NCBI RefSeq assembly: GCF_050436995.1
Contig: NC_134753.1
Span: forward strand, 12,958,001-13,022,000
Length of the DNA: 64,000 nucleotides
Direction of reading: 5' to 3'
Source: Anticarsia gemmatalis
Taxonomy: Eukaryota; Arthropoda; Insecta; Lepidoptera; Erebidae
The notes under the pieces were generated by a model that did no database searches, was not told the origin of the DNA, and worked only from the letters and a program-made list of their open reading frames with translations. Both the position numbers and the translations under genes were made by a program. This document shows positions 38,901-50,903 of the stretch, piece after piece (position 1 is the stretch's first letter; the number at the start of each line of letters is the position of its first letter).

Positions 38901-40261
38901 TATTTATTTATTTCATACAATAAAATTTATTAAGGTGATCTTAATGCCAATAGTTAATCTTAATTTTATTTATCATACCAACCTTTAGATAATGAGACAT
39001 TTGTACAGAGATAAATGAGAGGGGTGTTGCTATAACATGGCACTAACATTGTAAACGGCAAAACGGCGGTATGACAGGCGTCATGAAACTGCCATCAAAT
39101 CTCCACACTTTCATCCCACCTATACTTAAATACTATACAAACAGCCTCACTATAACACAGATTTATACAAACACATAGTTATTTGGTATCGCGTCCCGCG
39201 GGAGCCGCATATTTCATGCGAAGGACTCAACCACTCGCGAATTCATCATACTTGTATGTACGAGTTCATTGTTATATAACTATGTATAGTTTAGTTACGA
39301 AACTGTTATAGTGTAGTGGTAGCTATGCACTATTTCATTGATGTGATTCGGGTTCGAATGTTACTAGGAAAAAAATATTGGTGAAAATTGGACCTAGGTA
39401 TTGTTTTTTTTTCTTTGCGTGTGTTTGTAGAGTTTTACATAGATATAAAAATAATTGTCTAAAGAAATAATAGGAGATTACTTCAGCACTTATAAGCTTT
39501 TTCTTTGAATATAATCAAACTTTATAAAATAAATGATGGTAATAAAATCTATCTCAACTCCTATATTATAAACCAAGTAATACTTATAGGTAGTATAATA
39601 CCACCATAAAATAACTCAGTGATCCGAATTCATGCTGTCTTAATTTGAATCTCATCCACTACTCTACTCCGTAAGCTTTTCCCCAGCTGTTTTACTTGCC
39701 ACGAGCTTACAAGATTGCTAGCATTATGCAACCCACAACATACCAATCTTAAAAAATACCAACGCAATACGTTTTTTAATAAACCCCTATCCCTCGAGGA
39801 TCCGTAACAATGTTATAAACAAATCAAATCCTGACCTACATAGTGCAGTGGCGTAGTGGCCTACTTCCAAAGGGTTGCAGGTTCGATCGATGTAGGAACA
39901 AATATTTGTTTGACCTGCAGATGTTTTGTTCCATCTTGTTTGTACACATAAGTGCAAATACTGGGACAGTATTCGAGTAGTTTGTGCAAGATGTACGGTA
40001 AGATTATACTTGTAAAATACTGTCTATATCGCTTGGTTTGTTTTGATTTATGTACCCGTAGAACAGGTTTACTTTTAAGTACAGGGGCAACTCTAATTTC
40101 TCTTACATTCCAGAGATTTGTGCTTGGGATCAAAATGGGACAAAAAAACGTTCTGAAATTCAGTTCTTAGGTCAACACGCAAAAGCATTAGAAGCAGAGA
40201 GACAAAGAAAAGGCTAAACACTTTGAGTATTAATATTCGTTCGTTTCTTGATCATATAAAC
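38901..40261. other. Intergenic DNA with SINE-like fragments
   Basis: tRNA-like B-box words occur at 39352 (GGGTTCGAATG) and 39880 (GCAGGTTCGATCG, after GTGGCGTAGTGGCC), suggesting two further tRNA-derived SINE fragments. No gene is supported. Confidence 0.4.
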
Positions 40262-40470
40262 AGTAGAGCAATTCTCTACAGTCAGTTTTGTCAAGTATCG
40301 ACAGTTTGATATTTAAAATGGACTGCCAGAATAGTACCTACAACGCCCGTTAAAGGCGTTGATCAGATTTTCATACCAAATACAGCTAGCTGGTTGTCGA
40401 TAGTCGGCAGCGGTACAGAATCGAGCTACTGATAACGGTCGATTATTGTAAATAAATTATTTATTGATAT
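40262..40470 (+). repeat. Dispersed repeat (GCAATTCTCTACAG family), copy 1
   Basis: Begins GAGCAATTCTCTACAGTCAG and includes AAATGGACTGCCAG and GGTTGTCGATAG. Related copies are at 48146-48245 and, inverted, at 56092-56300. The window ends inside another copy at 63969. Confidence 0.6.
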
Positions 40471-40831
40471 CGACCGATGATTGACGGATCATAAAACTTT
40501 GACAGATGATACGCATAGTATTAATAGCTATGCTGTGTCATCCAAAATTGTACTATAGTTAAAAATATTTTGTGTACGTGATATAAATATCTTTATTACA
40601 CTGACCAACTGATTTGTCACTCGAGAGTTGTTGCTATCACCTTTTTATTACTTAAAATCTCCACGATAATAAAATTAGGCGTTTTAAAAGCATTTACTAC
40701 CTATTCGGAAGGTAATCTGTCCACAACAAATGATAATATATTGACGTTTATCTAGCGTTCAGTAAGCCTAGGCGACTTGTCAAGATCACAGATATGTTAT
40801 GTCTTTGAGATAAATGTAAATTGTATATAAT

Positions 40832-41301
40832 ATGCCATCAAAAACATTCTGTAAAAACCTCAAGTCTCGCCGTAAAAAGTTGTGAGATCTATATAATACC
40901 AAGTCGATTAATCTATTTAGTCTCTACTTAAAGGACCTTCTGTCTTAAGTTATTACGTATGTTATTATCATGCCAATTAAAAAAAAATACCTTTAAAACA
41001 AATAGACCGACCTGGCCATCGCATGATTTGATTATTAGTATGTATCACACTACACAGCACGACAAGAAGTTAATGCTCCTGAAATGTTAATGGCGAATTT
41101 GTGTTTTCTTGCGATGACCAAGTCGATCTATTTGTTTTAAAGGTATTTTTTTTTAATTGGCATGATAATAACATACGTAATAACTTAAGACAGAAGGTCC
41201 TTTAAGTAGAGACTAAATAGATTAATCGACTTGGTATTATATAGATCTCACAACTTTTTACGGCGAGACTTGAGGTTTTTACAGAATGTTTTTGATGGCA
41301 T
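40832..41301. repeat. 470-bp near-perfect inverted repeat (hairpin)
   Basis: The left arm begins ATGCCATCAAAAACATTCTG; the right arm ends in its exact complement at 41301. By eye the outer 150-160 bp of each arm match perfectly (CTCAAGTCTCGCCGTAAAAA pairs with its complement near 41260). The inner parts match imperfectly around a loop of roughly 90 bp. No coding frame. It may be a foldback element or a long hairpin-RNA source. Confidence 0.8.
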
Positions 41302-42372
41302 CTCACTTCTTTTTGTAGAGCGAACATAAGTCCAATTCGTATGGAAAGACGATTTTTTTTTCATAATTCAACATATTTTTCTATGGGAATGTTGTTCAGT
41401 TTCATGGGCTAAACACCTTACCCACCCTATACCCCCTCCCGTTATGCCTCATATAGTAGGTACCTATTTACACCTATTTATTTTATTTTCTACAGTAATA
41501 ATAATTCATTAACTGCAAATGTAACCTTGTAATCTTATACATTTATATGGGATTACAAAGTTATTGTTGCAGTTGGTGTATTTAGAAAACTGGACCGAAA
41601 TTAGAAAATATTGAATTTTTCCCATGATTAAGACACTAAACCCTATTTGTATTTTAAATTTTAAGCTTCTAAGTCTGCTAGAAGTACCTTAGACTTTTGA
41701 TGATCGGTGAGTCAGTGAGTCAGTGAGTCAGTGAATCAGTGAGTGACAAAATTCAAAATTTTAACAAGTTGTCATTCTTAAACTACTGGTTCAAATTGAC
41801 TGAAATTTTAAATATACCGTGTTTATACAATGACTGATTAGTTGCTGAAAATCCAGGCTTCTTGTTTTATCCACAACGAAATTATAGGGGTGTCAAAAAT
41901 AGCCCGAATTGCTTCGAGAAAAGGATGTTACGGCCTTGCCGCTTTTTTTTGCTCGACTTGCGGGGGCACTTCCGTGCCCCCAGATACCTAGATTTATCAC
42001 CGTTATACCCGAAGATGCATGAAAGACCGCGTTTCGCCATTGAAATTGATTTTTTTCAATTACATCTTTTCTCTCACCAAGCTTCAGAGCAGAGAAAAAT
42101 GATTTTAATACATAAAATTTATTATTATTATGTTTAGTAGAAGACATGTAAAAGGGGACAAGCATATTGGCAAATACCGGGGACGTCCAAACTCGGGTCT
42201 ACCAAAAAGACTCACATTAACTTTGAGACATTTTGCCTAAAATTATCTGCACTTTAGTGAGTCTTGACTTAAATCTTAAGATCCTCTCTGCAAGTAAGTC
42301 TTGCTTTAGCTGACTACCGAAAATGGCCGGAGTAGACCAACACTAGGCTTTAATTTTTTTTCAATCAGCTGG
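41302..42372. other. Intergenic DNA, probably repeat-derived
   Basis: Holds the GTGAGTCA tandem repeat and a GC-rich hairpin at 41962-41981 (GGGGGCAC, TTCC loop, GTGCCCCC) inside an otherwise AT-rich block. This suggests a decayed mobile element of unknown class. No gene is supported. Confidence 0.4.
41707..41748 (+). repeat. Tandem GTGAGTCA repeat
   Basis: About five eight-base units with one variant (GTGAATCA). Confidence 0.8.
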
Positions 42373-42385
42373 CAGTATGCAAATA

Positions 42386-42634
42386 CTGAGGCGCTCATAG
42401 CCAGTTCCGCTTACCGGTCGGTAAATAATCTGTGGGTTAAACAACCCTTGACGCGGTCATTCCATAGATGGGTGACCGCATAGTGATATTTGAGCTGGGC
42501 GTCTCTGTGCGTCGGAGGGCACGTAAAAAGTCGGTCCCGGCTGTAGTCTACTAAGATCACAGCCGTTACGTCATGTTGAAGGCCTCTCGGGCGGCTTGAA
42601 CAACTTTGACACCACTAACCATACGACAAACAAA
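42386..42634 (+). mobile_element. 5S-rRNA-headed SINE, copy 1, with 13-bp target duplication
   Basis: Flanked by the direct repeat CAGTATGCAAATA at 42373-42385 and 42635-42647. The body holds GGGTTAAACAACCC and ATAGATGGGTGACCGC, which match the internal promoter words of 5S rRNA (GTTAAGCAAC and GATGGGTGACCGC). The tail ends CATACGACAAACAAA. Confidence 0.8.
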
Positions 42635-42926
42635 CAGTATGCAAATAAATTTTGTTTAATGTTTCTACATAATATATTTTGTCTCCTAAAATTAAACTCA
42701 CGGTTCATGAGATTAGAGCCTGGTGATAGCGTACGGAACCCTAATAACGGATGATGCGTCCGCCACGATAGTATTTCATAATATTGCATGACTGTCATTC
42801 TACCTAATCTACATATTTCACGAGAATTTTAAAACAAATAATAATGAATACTTATATTACTTAGTAATTGATTTATTGAAGTTTAATTACTGGATTATAT
42901 TGCTAATCTATTAATGATACGGCTAG

Positions 42927-42934
42927 TATAAAAG
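42927..42934 (+). promoter_or_regulatory. TATA box of protease A
   Basis: TATAAAAG lies 59 bp before the ATG, consistent with a TATA-driven start and a leader of about 30 bases. Confidence 0.6.
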
Positions 42935-42992
42935 CGTAGTATTATCTCCGTGTGTTATTTTGTTATTATCGGTGTATCTGACTGCGTGGAAG

Positions 42993-45639
42993 ATGCTCGT
43001 ACTCTACGCGTTATTGGTGGCAGTTGCAGCTATCACAGGTATTTAAATGATATTTTTAAATTAATTATATTTTGCTGTAGATCGTGGTGATTCTAATGTC
43101 ACAGTAGATCAAAGCGCCCAAAGGTCCTGACCACTTATTTACTGTAGGAAGCGCCAGCATCGAGTTCTTTTCGTACTCTATGAAGCACGAGGGTGATCGG
43201 GAATATGCCATTGAATGGCCACTCATTCATCAAATACCAGCGCCAGAAGGTGTTTTACTCGTGTTGCTTTGTGCACCTGGACTGAGGCACCGATAGCCAG
43301 TTGCGCTCACCGGTCGGTAAACGATCTATGGGTTAAGCAACCCTTGGCGGGGTCATTCCATAGATGGGTGACCGCTTAGTGGTATTTGAGCTGGGCGTCT
43401 CCGTGCTTCGAAGGGCACGTAAGAAGTCGGTCCCGGCGGTTTTCTACTAAGAAAACAGTCGTCAAGTCATGTCATAGTCCTCCCGGGCGGCTTGAACAAC
43501 TTTGACACTAGGATCACCACTATCCATACGACAAACAACAAATGGACTGAGAACTGCCTCTATACCTTCTTTCGATTTAATGTTTTTCCAGCTGCAGATG
43601 CTGGTAGCCTCAGGATTGCAGGTGGCGAAGAAACTAATGTAGAAACGTACCCTTATATGGCGGTCCTTCTCTCGGCTGAAGACTTTGTGACCTTCAAACA
43701 GCAGTGTGGTGGCTCAATATTGAACAACAGAGCTATTCTGACTGCTGCACATTGTTTCTTGTAAGTATTACTGCATTTTTTCAACCTATAACATAGATTT
43801 CAATGATATGCATCCATAGTAATAATGAGGAATTACCGTATTAATGTTACTACCGATTGCTATACATTTTGGCACAACGAACATTAAAACATCATGATGG
43901 AACCTTGTAAACCGGAGAGTTCTTGAAAAGATCCAAAGTTTTTATCTCCCTTCACTCGACGAATGGTGTAAGATAGTTTTCTTCCTCGGATAGGGTACCA
44001 GTGGGACAGTTATAGGTATAATCTATTATTTATTTATTGAGTGAAATATGTTTTTATTTATTAGTTTCTACAGCTACGTGACAATTGACCAAGATGGACT
44101 TCCGAATTGGAGCCGAAGTGTCAGGTATTAACCATTTGTGAAGTCTGATTTGTCTTGTCCTTATTCGATGTTGAGTAGGGTCGGCAAAACATGCTTTTGT
44201 GCTCAAAAAATCCTTGGAAATCTTAAGTAAATGAGAATTTATTCGGTAAATTTTGGTGGGTGCAGTGGTAAGGATGCAGGTTAATCAGAGTGTAGGATAC
44301 TGTTGGGTCTGTAGGACATTGCAACTGTGGGAAATGAGTTGGTGAAGGCTGTAGTTTCATTAATAGAGTTTTGTTTGGCTATCAGTGCAAAAAGTGTTTT
44401 TAAATGACAAAAATGCTTCTGTGTATTGTATTCACAAGTATTACGTCTATATACCTGTGAGGTGTTACGTCACAAGTAGTTTTGTTGTTGGTATCAAATC
44501 AGTAGTATCAAAAATAATCAATTGTAAGTTTACCATGATGAAATAAATTATTCAACATAGCTTAAGCATTTAAGCAATTAGGACGTATGTTGTGTTAAGA
44601 TTAGAGTCAAACACCCAATCAACCAAATTCATTAATTTGTTTCAGAAACAGTGACATGGTGCAAAGGAACCGAGTCCGTCTAGGTTCTTCTTACGCCAAC
44701 AGTGGTGGTACAGTCTTCAACCTAGCGAACGTCATTATTCACCCAGATTACACCCCTCTGATTCAGCACGACCTCGCTATCGTACATACTAGCACGTTCT
44801 TTAGCTTCTCCAATGTAATCCAGCCAGGATTCTTCGCTGGTAGCAATTATATCCTGCCTGATGATACTCCCGTTACTGCTATTGGATTTGGTATGATTGG
44901 CGTAAGTGTTATCAATTATTGAGTTAAATATTTAGGATGTATAACTAAAACATTTACTTCTATGTTTAATTTATATACGAAAGTTTGATGTTGATGATAA
45001 ATTGTCTGATAGTTTTGTATAGCCAATATTTGATAATAGGTTATATAATCCTGTCGAAAGATTTTACTTGTTCCCACTAATTGTGTTTTGCGTCCATTTA
45101 GTAAACCAACAAAATATAATGATTTCTTTGTATTTACTAAACATATCCAAGGAGTCTTTCATATTATTATGTTAAAAACATTTATCTCTTATTGTAGTGC
45201 GTACATAAATACATTTTTTTCAATTACATAAATATACGTTCTGTATTAGTAGTAGCCTCGAGGCCTAATCCCTCCTCTCTTCAACGTTCAACGTGGTACA
45301 GTAATAAGATTTATTTACTTTTATTATAGTGTTATCATTATTTGTTTCCAGCCCGATGAACCCAGATCAGAAGTCCTAAGACGGGTGCAAATGTGGACTT
45401 ACAACCGCGAATTGTGTGGTATTCGCTACCCCAACACAATAACTGAGCACATGATCTGCATCAGCGGTAGAGTAAATGGCACTGGACAGTGTCGAGGAGA
45501 CTCCGGCAGTCCTATACTACATGAGAATGTGATTATAGGAGTACATTCATCCAGTGGGGTTGTGTGCGGAAATGTTGCTGATCCGAAGGTCAGTCAAAGC
45601 GTTGGTAGCTACATTGATTGGATTGCAGCCAATGCGTAG
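42993..45639 (+). CDS. Serine protease A (S1, CFT-1-like, divergent pocket)
   Basis: Exons 42993-43038, 43592-43760, 44646-44901 and 45352-45639 (phases 1, 2, 0) encode 252 residues. Residues 1-16 are a signal peptide (MLVLYALLVAVAAIT). Cleavage after Arg23 in SLR|IAGG should activate the zymogen. Catalytic residues are His69 (LTAAHC), Asp114 (QHDLAIV) and Ser208 (CRGDSGSP); all six core cysteines are present. It belongs with lepidopteran midgut trypsins of the CFT-1 type and is presumably secreted into the gut lumen. Three pocket positions are unusual: Gly202 replaces the trypsin Asp189, Lys236 aligns with Gly226, and Ser225 with Gly216. The motif after the catalytic Ser is GSP rather than GGP. 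A 5S-headed SINE sits in intron 1. Specificity is inferred, not known. Confidence 0.88.
43287..43542 (+). mobile_element. 5S-rRNA-headed SINE, copy 2, in intron 1 of protease A
   Basis: Flanked by TGGACTGAG at 43278-43286 and 43543-43551. It contains GGGTTAAGCAACCC and ATAGATGGGTGACCGC and ends about 50 bp before the exon 2 acceptor. The open frame starting at 43492 begins inside its tail and is not the true exon start. Confidence 0.8.
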
Positions 45640-45689
45640 GTGAATTAAAATGTAAATATATAATAGAAATGAGATGTGTGTTTAATTTC

Positions 45690-45895
45690 ACCTTTTGTGA
45701 TGTAATGGGAGGGCGAGCGTATTGCCATTTACCGGGCGCTTTTGCCAATCTATTGAGTATAATCTAGCAAAAATAAAAATATATACCAATAGCACTTTGT
45801 TCGACCTGGAACTCGAACCTAGGACCGCCTAGTTAGCAGTCAGATACTCAACTGAACGACAGACTATGCATATGGCGCGGTTAGTTAAGTGAGTG
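45690..45895 (-). mobile_element. tRNA-headed SINE, minus copy
   Basis: Minus strand carries the B-box-like CTAGGTTCGAGTTCCAGGTC and a body complementary to GGGCGAGCGTATTGCCATTT. Confidence 0.55.
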
Positions 45896-46339
45896 TACAC
45901 ACACACCTTCATATATTTTGTAAAAGAATAGTCTCAGATCAGTATTGACTAAGATCTGCTCTTGTTTTTATGTATAAATACTAAAACATCACTCACATTG
46001 AAATACCCCTGTCACTTAGACATGTGTTCTCGCAACAGAAAACCTTTGAGTGCAACTTGAAGTTTAAGTTTACGACTGCTGGTCAAAGATCAAAATTGGT
46101 TGAATCATTTAGTCATATCATATCGTACGCATCATGTGAAGCGGAACAGATAACACACAGATAGATATAATTATATTCTTTCGCATCCGTATTAATATGG
46201 ATTATGAATATATTTAGGCACACACCGATAACGGTTAGACATGATAATGAAGCCGGCTTTTAAATATAGGATATACCTATATTAACATCTTGAGATAAAA
46301 TATTTTATCAATCTTTTTAGACTTTGTACGAGGCCTTTC

Positions 46340-46560
46340 ATATTGTGTTTCTTTAACTCATAACTGTCATGGTGCTGGGCAGGGGTTTCCTCCCAAACGG
46401 AGGAGAGGCCTTGAGTCCACCACGCTGGCCAAGTGCGAGTTGGGGACTTTACATGCCTTCAATAAAGGTATTTAACAATTTTTAGGCATGCAAGGTTTTA
46501 TCACGATGTGTTTGTGTGTGGCCTCGAGTTCGAACTGTCGACCACTTGTGTGGGATGTTA
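46340..46560 (+). repeat. Copy of the CACGCTGGCCAAGTGCG family
   Basis: Well preserved: AACTCATAACTGTCATGGTG, CTTGAGTCCACCACGCTGGC, CATGCCTTCAATAAAGG and TTTTAGGCATGCAAGG. Confidence 0.7.
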
Positions 46561-47250
46561 TTGCCTACTACATTGCCTGCATCCCCTAGTCTCAAAAGCA
46601 GGCTTCATTAGTAGGTATATTCACTTGTTAAAAATACATTTTAAAGTGTGACAATAAAATCAAGAAAAAGGAGTGCTAAAATACAAAGTGCATTTTATTT
46701 CCTTAAAAACACTTATTCCTGAACAAAAATCAAAGTCATGAAACATTTCAAATGGCTCCTTATTTGTACAAAGTTACGTACAATTTTGATTAAACTTAAA
46801 TGTTCGGAATGAATTAACGTTTTCCCTAAAATTCTTAACTAAAAGGTAGACAAGATTAAACAATTAAGTTAACTAAATAAGACTTATAAGTGAAATAGTG
46901 AATTTTTTAGATAAAATAGGGTTGTTTGAAAAATACCGTTTTTATTATTATTTTGTTTGACCATACTTAAACTATTGTTATGCAATTCCTCTGTGGCTCC
47001 ACATCTACAAGAAAAACATGAAAACATGTGGACATGGCCCACATGTTGTCATGCCCGGAGTGCCCTGACTCTTGCTCATACCAGGACCTTATGAGCTGTA
47101 CAGAAAACGCTATACACGTAGCTGAATACTGGGCTGGCAGTGTATAGCAAGACAGAAAGTGTTATACACTATTTTAAATTAATATTATAATTTGTTTGCC
47201 ATCGATACGCTAAGAAGAAGAAGAAGATGCAATTCCTCTTCTTCCATGGT

Positions 47251-47440
47251 ATGGTAAGTGGTCAATTTAGTGTGAAAGTTGTTCAAGTCGCCCGAAGGTC
47301 TTTGACTTTGGCTTAGCGGCTGCTATCTCAATTGACAACAATCGGAACCGACTTTTTACTACCACTATGCGGTCCTGTCTATGGAATAACGGTTACCGAC
47401 CGATGAGCGCTACTGGCTTTCGATTATTTGTACATATTAA
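47251..47440 (-). mobile_element. 5S-rRNA-headed SINE, copy 3, decayed
   Basis: On the minus strand it keeps AAGTCGGTTCCG and the TGGTAGT and CCATAGACAGG remnants of the 5S-like head; the + strand ends read GGTATGGTAAGTGGTCAATT and GAGCGCTACTGGC. No clear target duplication. Confidence 0.6.
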
Positions 47441-47974
47441 TCAGTAATAAAGATCGTAATATTATCACAATTTCCTTTAAGTCTAGAAAATAAAGTAAGT
47501 AATAGATAATAATCAATATAACAAGTAACACCACACAATGCTTTGTAAATCAGATTAATGACAGGGGAAAATTAATTATACGTGGGTTTTCCATTACAAG
47601 AAAAATCGTGACATAAAGCATAAGGTATTATGACCACTAATGTTAATATGAATCAATTTTTATGCCGTGTGAGTGTGATTTACAAAAGTCAAACATTCTA
47701 TTCGTTTCATCATTCTAAAGGTGCATTCACATTGCTTATTTTAACCGCGTGCGTTTACAACGGCTTGTTCGATATATTCAGCGACGCAGACAATCAGCGT
47801 GAGGGCGTCATAATGGCGTCAAAAAACGGCGATGAGTATGTCGTTTAATTTCATTAAATTGTGATTGAAAATAAAAAAACAATTAGGCCGTGATGACCAA
47901 TTCATTAAGTTGAAATTTACATGATTTTCTAGAGCCGGTACCACCGTCGAGTATTTTACATACAAAAATTATAT

Positions 47975-48115
47975 TAAATAAATAAATATCATTGGACTAC
48001 TTACACACGGTCAATTGATTCCAAACGAAGCAGAGCTTGTATACTATGGTAACCAAATAACTGATAAACATACTTATATGTATACTTCTAAATACATACT
48101 TATATACATTAACGT
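47975..48115 (+). repeat. Dispersed repeat, copy 2 (ATATCATTGGAC... family)
   Basis: AAATAAATATCATTGGACTA, CAATTGATTCCAAACGAAGC and CTGATAAACATACTTATATG parallel the copy at 23888. Confidence 0.55.
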
Positions 48116-48145
48116 CATTATATATTAAGAAAATAGTTTTTGCTA

Positions 48146-48245
48146 AGCCTGCTGAGAGAGCTGATCAGGTTTTCATTCAAAAATGATCGATAGCTAGCCG
48201 GTTGTCGATAGTAGTTATTAACCGTCTTACGAATCCTTCAGCGAT
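48146..48245 (+). repeat. Dispersed repeat (GCAATTCTCTACAG family), partial
   Basis: Shares CTGATCAGGTTTTCATTC and GCCGGTTGTCGATAGTAG with the 40262 and 56092 copies. Confidence 0.5.
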
Positions 48246-48486
48246 GTCGGATCCTTCAATATTTCAGCGATACAACGCAGCATTGATTTCCTCGTTGCGG
48301 TTGAATTTAATCACCACCGCGCGTTTTATTCGTGTCTTGTATCGCGCCTTTATATTGCATATCTAATCAGATTTACTCAAGCTATTTTCGTAATGATAAT
48401 ATCACTTTTTCCGATGTATTATAATTTAATCTACAATATTTAATATGTTTATATTAGATATCTGTAGATTGTAATATTATAGGTAC

Positions 48487-48495
48487 TATATAAAG
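48487..48495 (+). promoter_or_regulatory. TATA box of protease B
   Basis: TATATAAAG, followed by AGTTGTG, lies 51 bp before the ATG. Proteases C and D have the same TATATAAAGAGTT word. Confidence 0.65.
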
Positions 48496-48545
48496 AGTTG
48501 TGTTGGTCCCGTGATCTGTTTATTATCTTTATATGTGAGTGAATA

Positions 48546-50624
48546 ATGCGTGCCGTAATCTTCGCTTTATTGGTGGCACTTGCTGCCGTCACAGGTATTC
48601 AAACATTATTTCGAAAGTATCATAGTTTAATATAATTGACATGGCCAAATTAACAAACGAAGATTGGCTTTCTATTACTAGATTTTATGCAATCTGCCAA
48701 CTTCGTTATGAAAGACACTTTTCGTAAAGAATAAAAAGCCTACATAAAACAATTTGGCGACACGTGTCGATGGAGAACACAAATAGCTCATTATTAAAGA
48801 AATACTTTCTAGCTATGGCAGATCTTAAGATGTAACCCGGTGACAGACAGACAAACAGCAAAGTCTAAGTACCTAATAGGGTATATATATATCCATTGTA
48901 GGTGAAATTAAAACCAACGACATCAAGGCTCTCCCATCATTATGTCAAAAATACCTGTCGAGATTCCATACATGGTAGGTTATTTTGTGAAAATCATAGT
49001 CTTGATATTTTAAACAATATTTGTAGGCGCAAGGGCCGGCAGTTCGAGGATTGCGGGCGGTTCGACAACTACTATCAACAATTACCCGTCTATGGTAGCT
49101 CTACTGTGGTCCGAAGACCTGGTGGTCTACAAATTTAGTTGCGGCGGTACTATCCTCAATAACAGAGCGGTACTCTCAGCTGCACATTGTTGTCAGTAAG
49201 TCTTGTTTCTCTTATTAAGTGCTATGTTGAAGAAACTATAAAAAACAATAATATTAAAGAAATATGAGAAATATTTTTACCTATATTCATTTGTAAGTTT
49301 GGTTTCTAAGTCCTCACTTGGACAGCGTGGTGGACTCAAGGCCTAATCCTACATTTGGTTTGGAAACCCTTACCTAACACTGGGACAGTAATGGGTTAAA
49401 GAAAATATTTTTTTATAACCCTCTCTACTGAACGTTGGTGTCCCCCAAAATTAGAGAGGCCTTGAGTCACCACGCTGGCCAAATTAAGGTTGGATTTATA
49501 AACGAAAACACAACATTAATAGTTTTAAACTTATATTTTAGGGATGACATGTTGCGAAGAAGTCGTTTTCGTGTTGGCTCTACTTTTGCCAACAGCGGTG
49601 GCGTGGTCCACACCGTGAATAGAGTCATTATACACCCCGACTACTCTAATATAGTCTTCAATGACATTGCTATTCTGCACACTGGTACTGAAATTCGATA
49701 CAACAATGCAGTCAGACCTGGATCTTTCGCTGGACCTAACTTGAACGTGCCAGATAATGCTGGCGTCTGGGCTTCTGGATGGGGCATGACTGGTGTAAGT
49801 AATTAAGAATTGTACTATTGGTGTTAATAATCTACTTTGTGGTGGAGCCGATCCACTTGGCTATGTCCTGTTCTCAAATGTACGAGAAAGTGCTTTCTCC
49901 CGCTCCATGGTGCATAAACATGTAATCAAAGAGTACGATGAACACTATGTTACATGACCTCAACTGCTTAATAACATTACAAGTATGTATTATTATACAT
50001 TATTGAACAACTAAGCACTGAAAGTTTGAACTAAGTGCAAGAAACCAAATTAGTGATGAAACCTTGCAAACTAGAGAGTTCATAGAATAAGAATAAGTTC
50101 AGAGCAGCACGTTTGACTCCCCGTCTATTCAGGAGCCATTTACCCATCAATGAGACAGTAGGTTACTCCCTTAAACCCTTCTCGTGTAAATCTCGATCCC
50201 TCGGGAACTTCAGCTACCTACATACCAAATTTCATCGTAATCGATTCAGTAGTATTTGCGTGAAAGACTAACAAACATCTATACATACATACTCACTAAC
50301 TTTCGCATTTATAATATTAGTGGGATGTTTATTTTTCAGCCAAATGAAGGCCATTCCGAGCAACTGAAACACGTACAACTATGGGTTATGAGCCAAGAGG
50401 CTTGCAGGCAGCGGTGGGAGCACATTATCACTGCTGACAAGATCTGCGTCGAGGCTCGTCAGGACGGTGTTGGTCAGTGTAGAGGAGACTCCGGCGGGCC
50501 ACTGTATTGGAACAATATTATCGTAGGAGTACTGTCCTTCGGCGGGCCCGTGTGTGGCAGTGCTGACCCTAGAGTCAGCATGAGAGTCTCAAGATATATT
50601 CAATGGATCCAGGCTAATGCGTAA
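48546..50624 (+). CDS. Serine protease B (S1, CFT-1-like, Arg226)
   Basis: Exons 48546-48594, 49027-49195, 49542-49794 and 50340-50624 (phases 1, 2, 0) encode 251 residues. The signal peptide is MRAVIFALLVALAAVT; activation follows Arg24 (SSR|IAGG). Catalytic residues are His70 (LSAAHC), Asp114 (FNDIAIL) and Ser208 (CRGDSGGP). The body (FANSGGVVHTV, NVPDNAGVWASGWGMTG, SEQLKHVQLWVMS) is typical of lepidopteran CFT-1-type midgut trypsins, and the protein ends IQANA. The pocket is not tryptic: Gly202 stands at position 189, and Arg235 aligns with Gly226 through the fixed PxVxxxV spacing. An extra Cys follows AAHC (AAHCCQ). Intron 2 holds inverted pieces of a dispersed repeat. Family assignment is firm; substrate is inference. 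Confidence 0.9.
49296..49500. repeat. Two opposed fragments of the CACGCTGGCCAAGTGCG family in intron 2 of protease B
   Basis: The first reads in reverse (CAGCGTGGTGGACTCAAGGC); the second forward (GGCCTTGAGTCACCACGCTG). They are separated by T-rich sequence. Confidence 0.55.
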
Positions 50625-50673
50625 TTTGATAAAAGTATTTAATAATATGTTTGTTTAATTTCTACACTGTTGT

Positions 50674-50903
50674 CTTCATGTCGTATGGTTAGTGGTCAAC
50701 CTAGTGTCAAAGTTGTTCAAGCCTTTGACAGGGCTCCACGACTGTTATCTTAATTGACAACAACCGGGACTGACTTTTTACGTGCCCTCCGAAGCACGGA
50801 GACGCCCAGTTCCAATACCAGTATGCGGTCACTCATTTATGGAATGACCGCGCCAAGGTTTGCTTAACCCACAGGTGAGCGCAACTGGCTAAAGGCGCCT
50901 CAA
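50674..50903 (-). mobile_element. 5S-rRNA-headed SINE, copy 4, with 10-bp target duplication
   Basis: Flanked by ACACTGTTGT at 50664-50673 and 50904-50913. The + strand shows GCGGTCACTCATTTATGG and GCTTAACCC, complements of the 5S-like GGGTGACCGC and GGGTTAAGC words. Confidence 0.8.

Larger units (their letters stand above)
45640..48486. other. Spacer between proteases A and B, repeat-filled
   Basis: Holds a tRNA-headed SINE (45690-45895), a CACGCTGGCCAAGTGCG repeat (46340-46560), a truncated 5S-headed SINE (47251-47440) and dispersed repeats (47975-48115, 48146-48245). An open frame at 47630-47848 shows no recognisable domain. Confidence 0.6.

Noticed and set aside
41707..41748. CRISPR-like array
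   Set aside because: The eight-base GTGAGTCA units have no spacers; it is a simple tandem repeat.
42386..42634. A genuine 5S rRNA gene
   Set aside because: Only the internal promoter words match. The segment is about 250 bp, diverged, flanked by target duplications and ends in a SINE tail.
43492..43591. An alternative start for protease A at the ATG in the frame from 43492
   Set aside because: This ATG lies in a SINE tail in intron 1. A signal-peptide exon with a correct phase-1 donor at 43038 and an acceptor at 43591 explains the gene better.
47630..47848. 72-codon open frame between proteases A and B
   Set aside because: No domain, signal peptide or splice context, and it lies among repeats.
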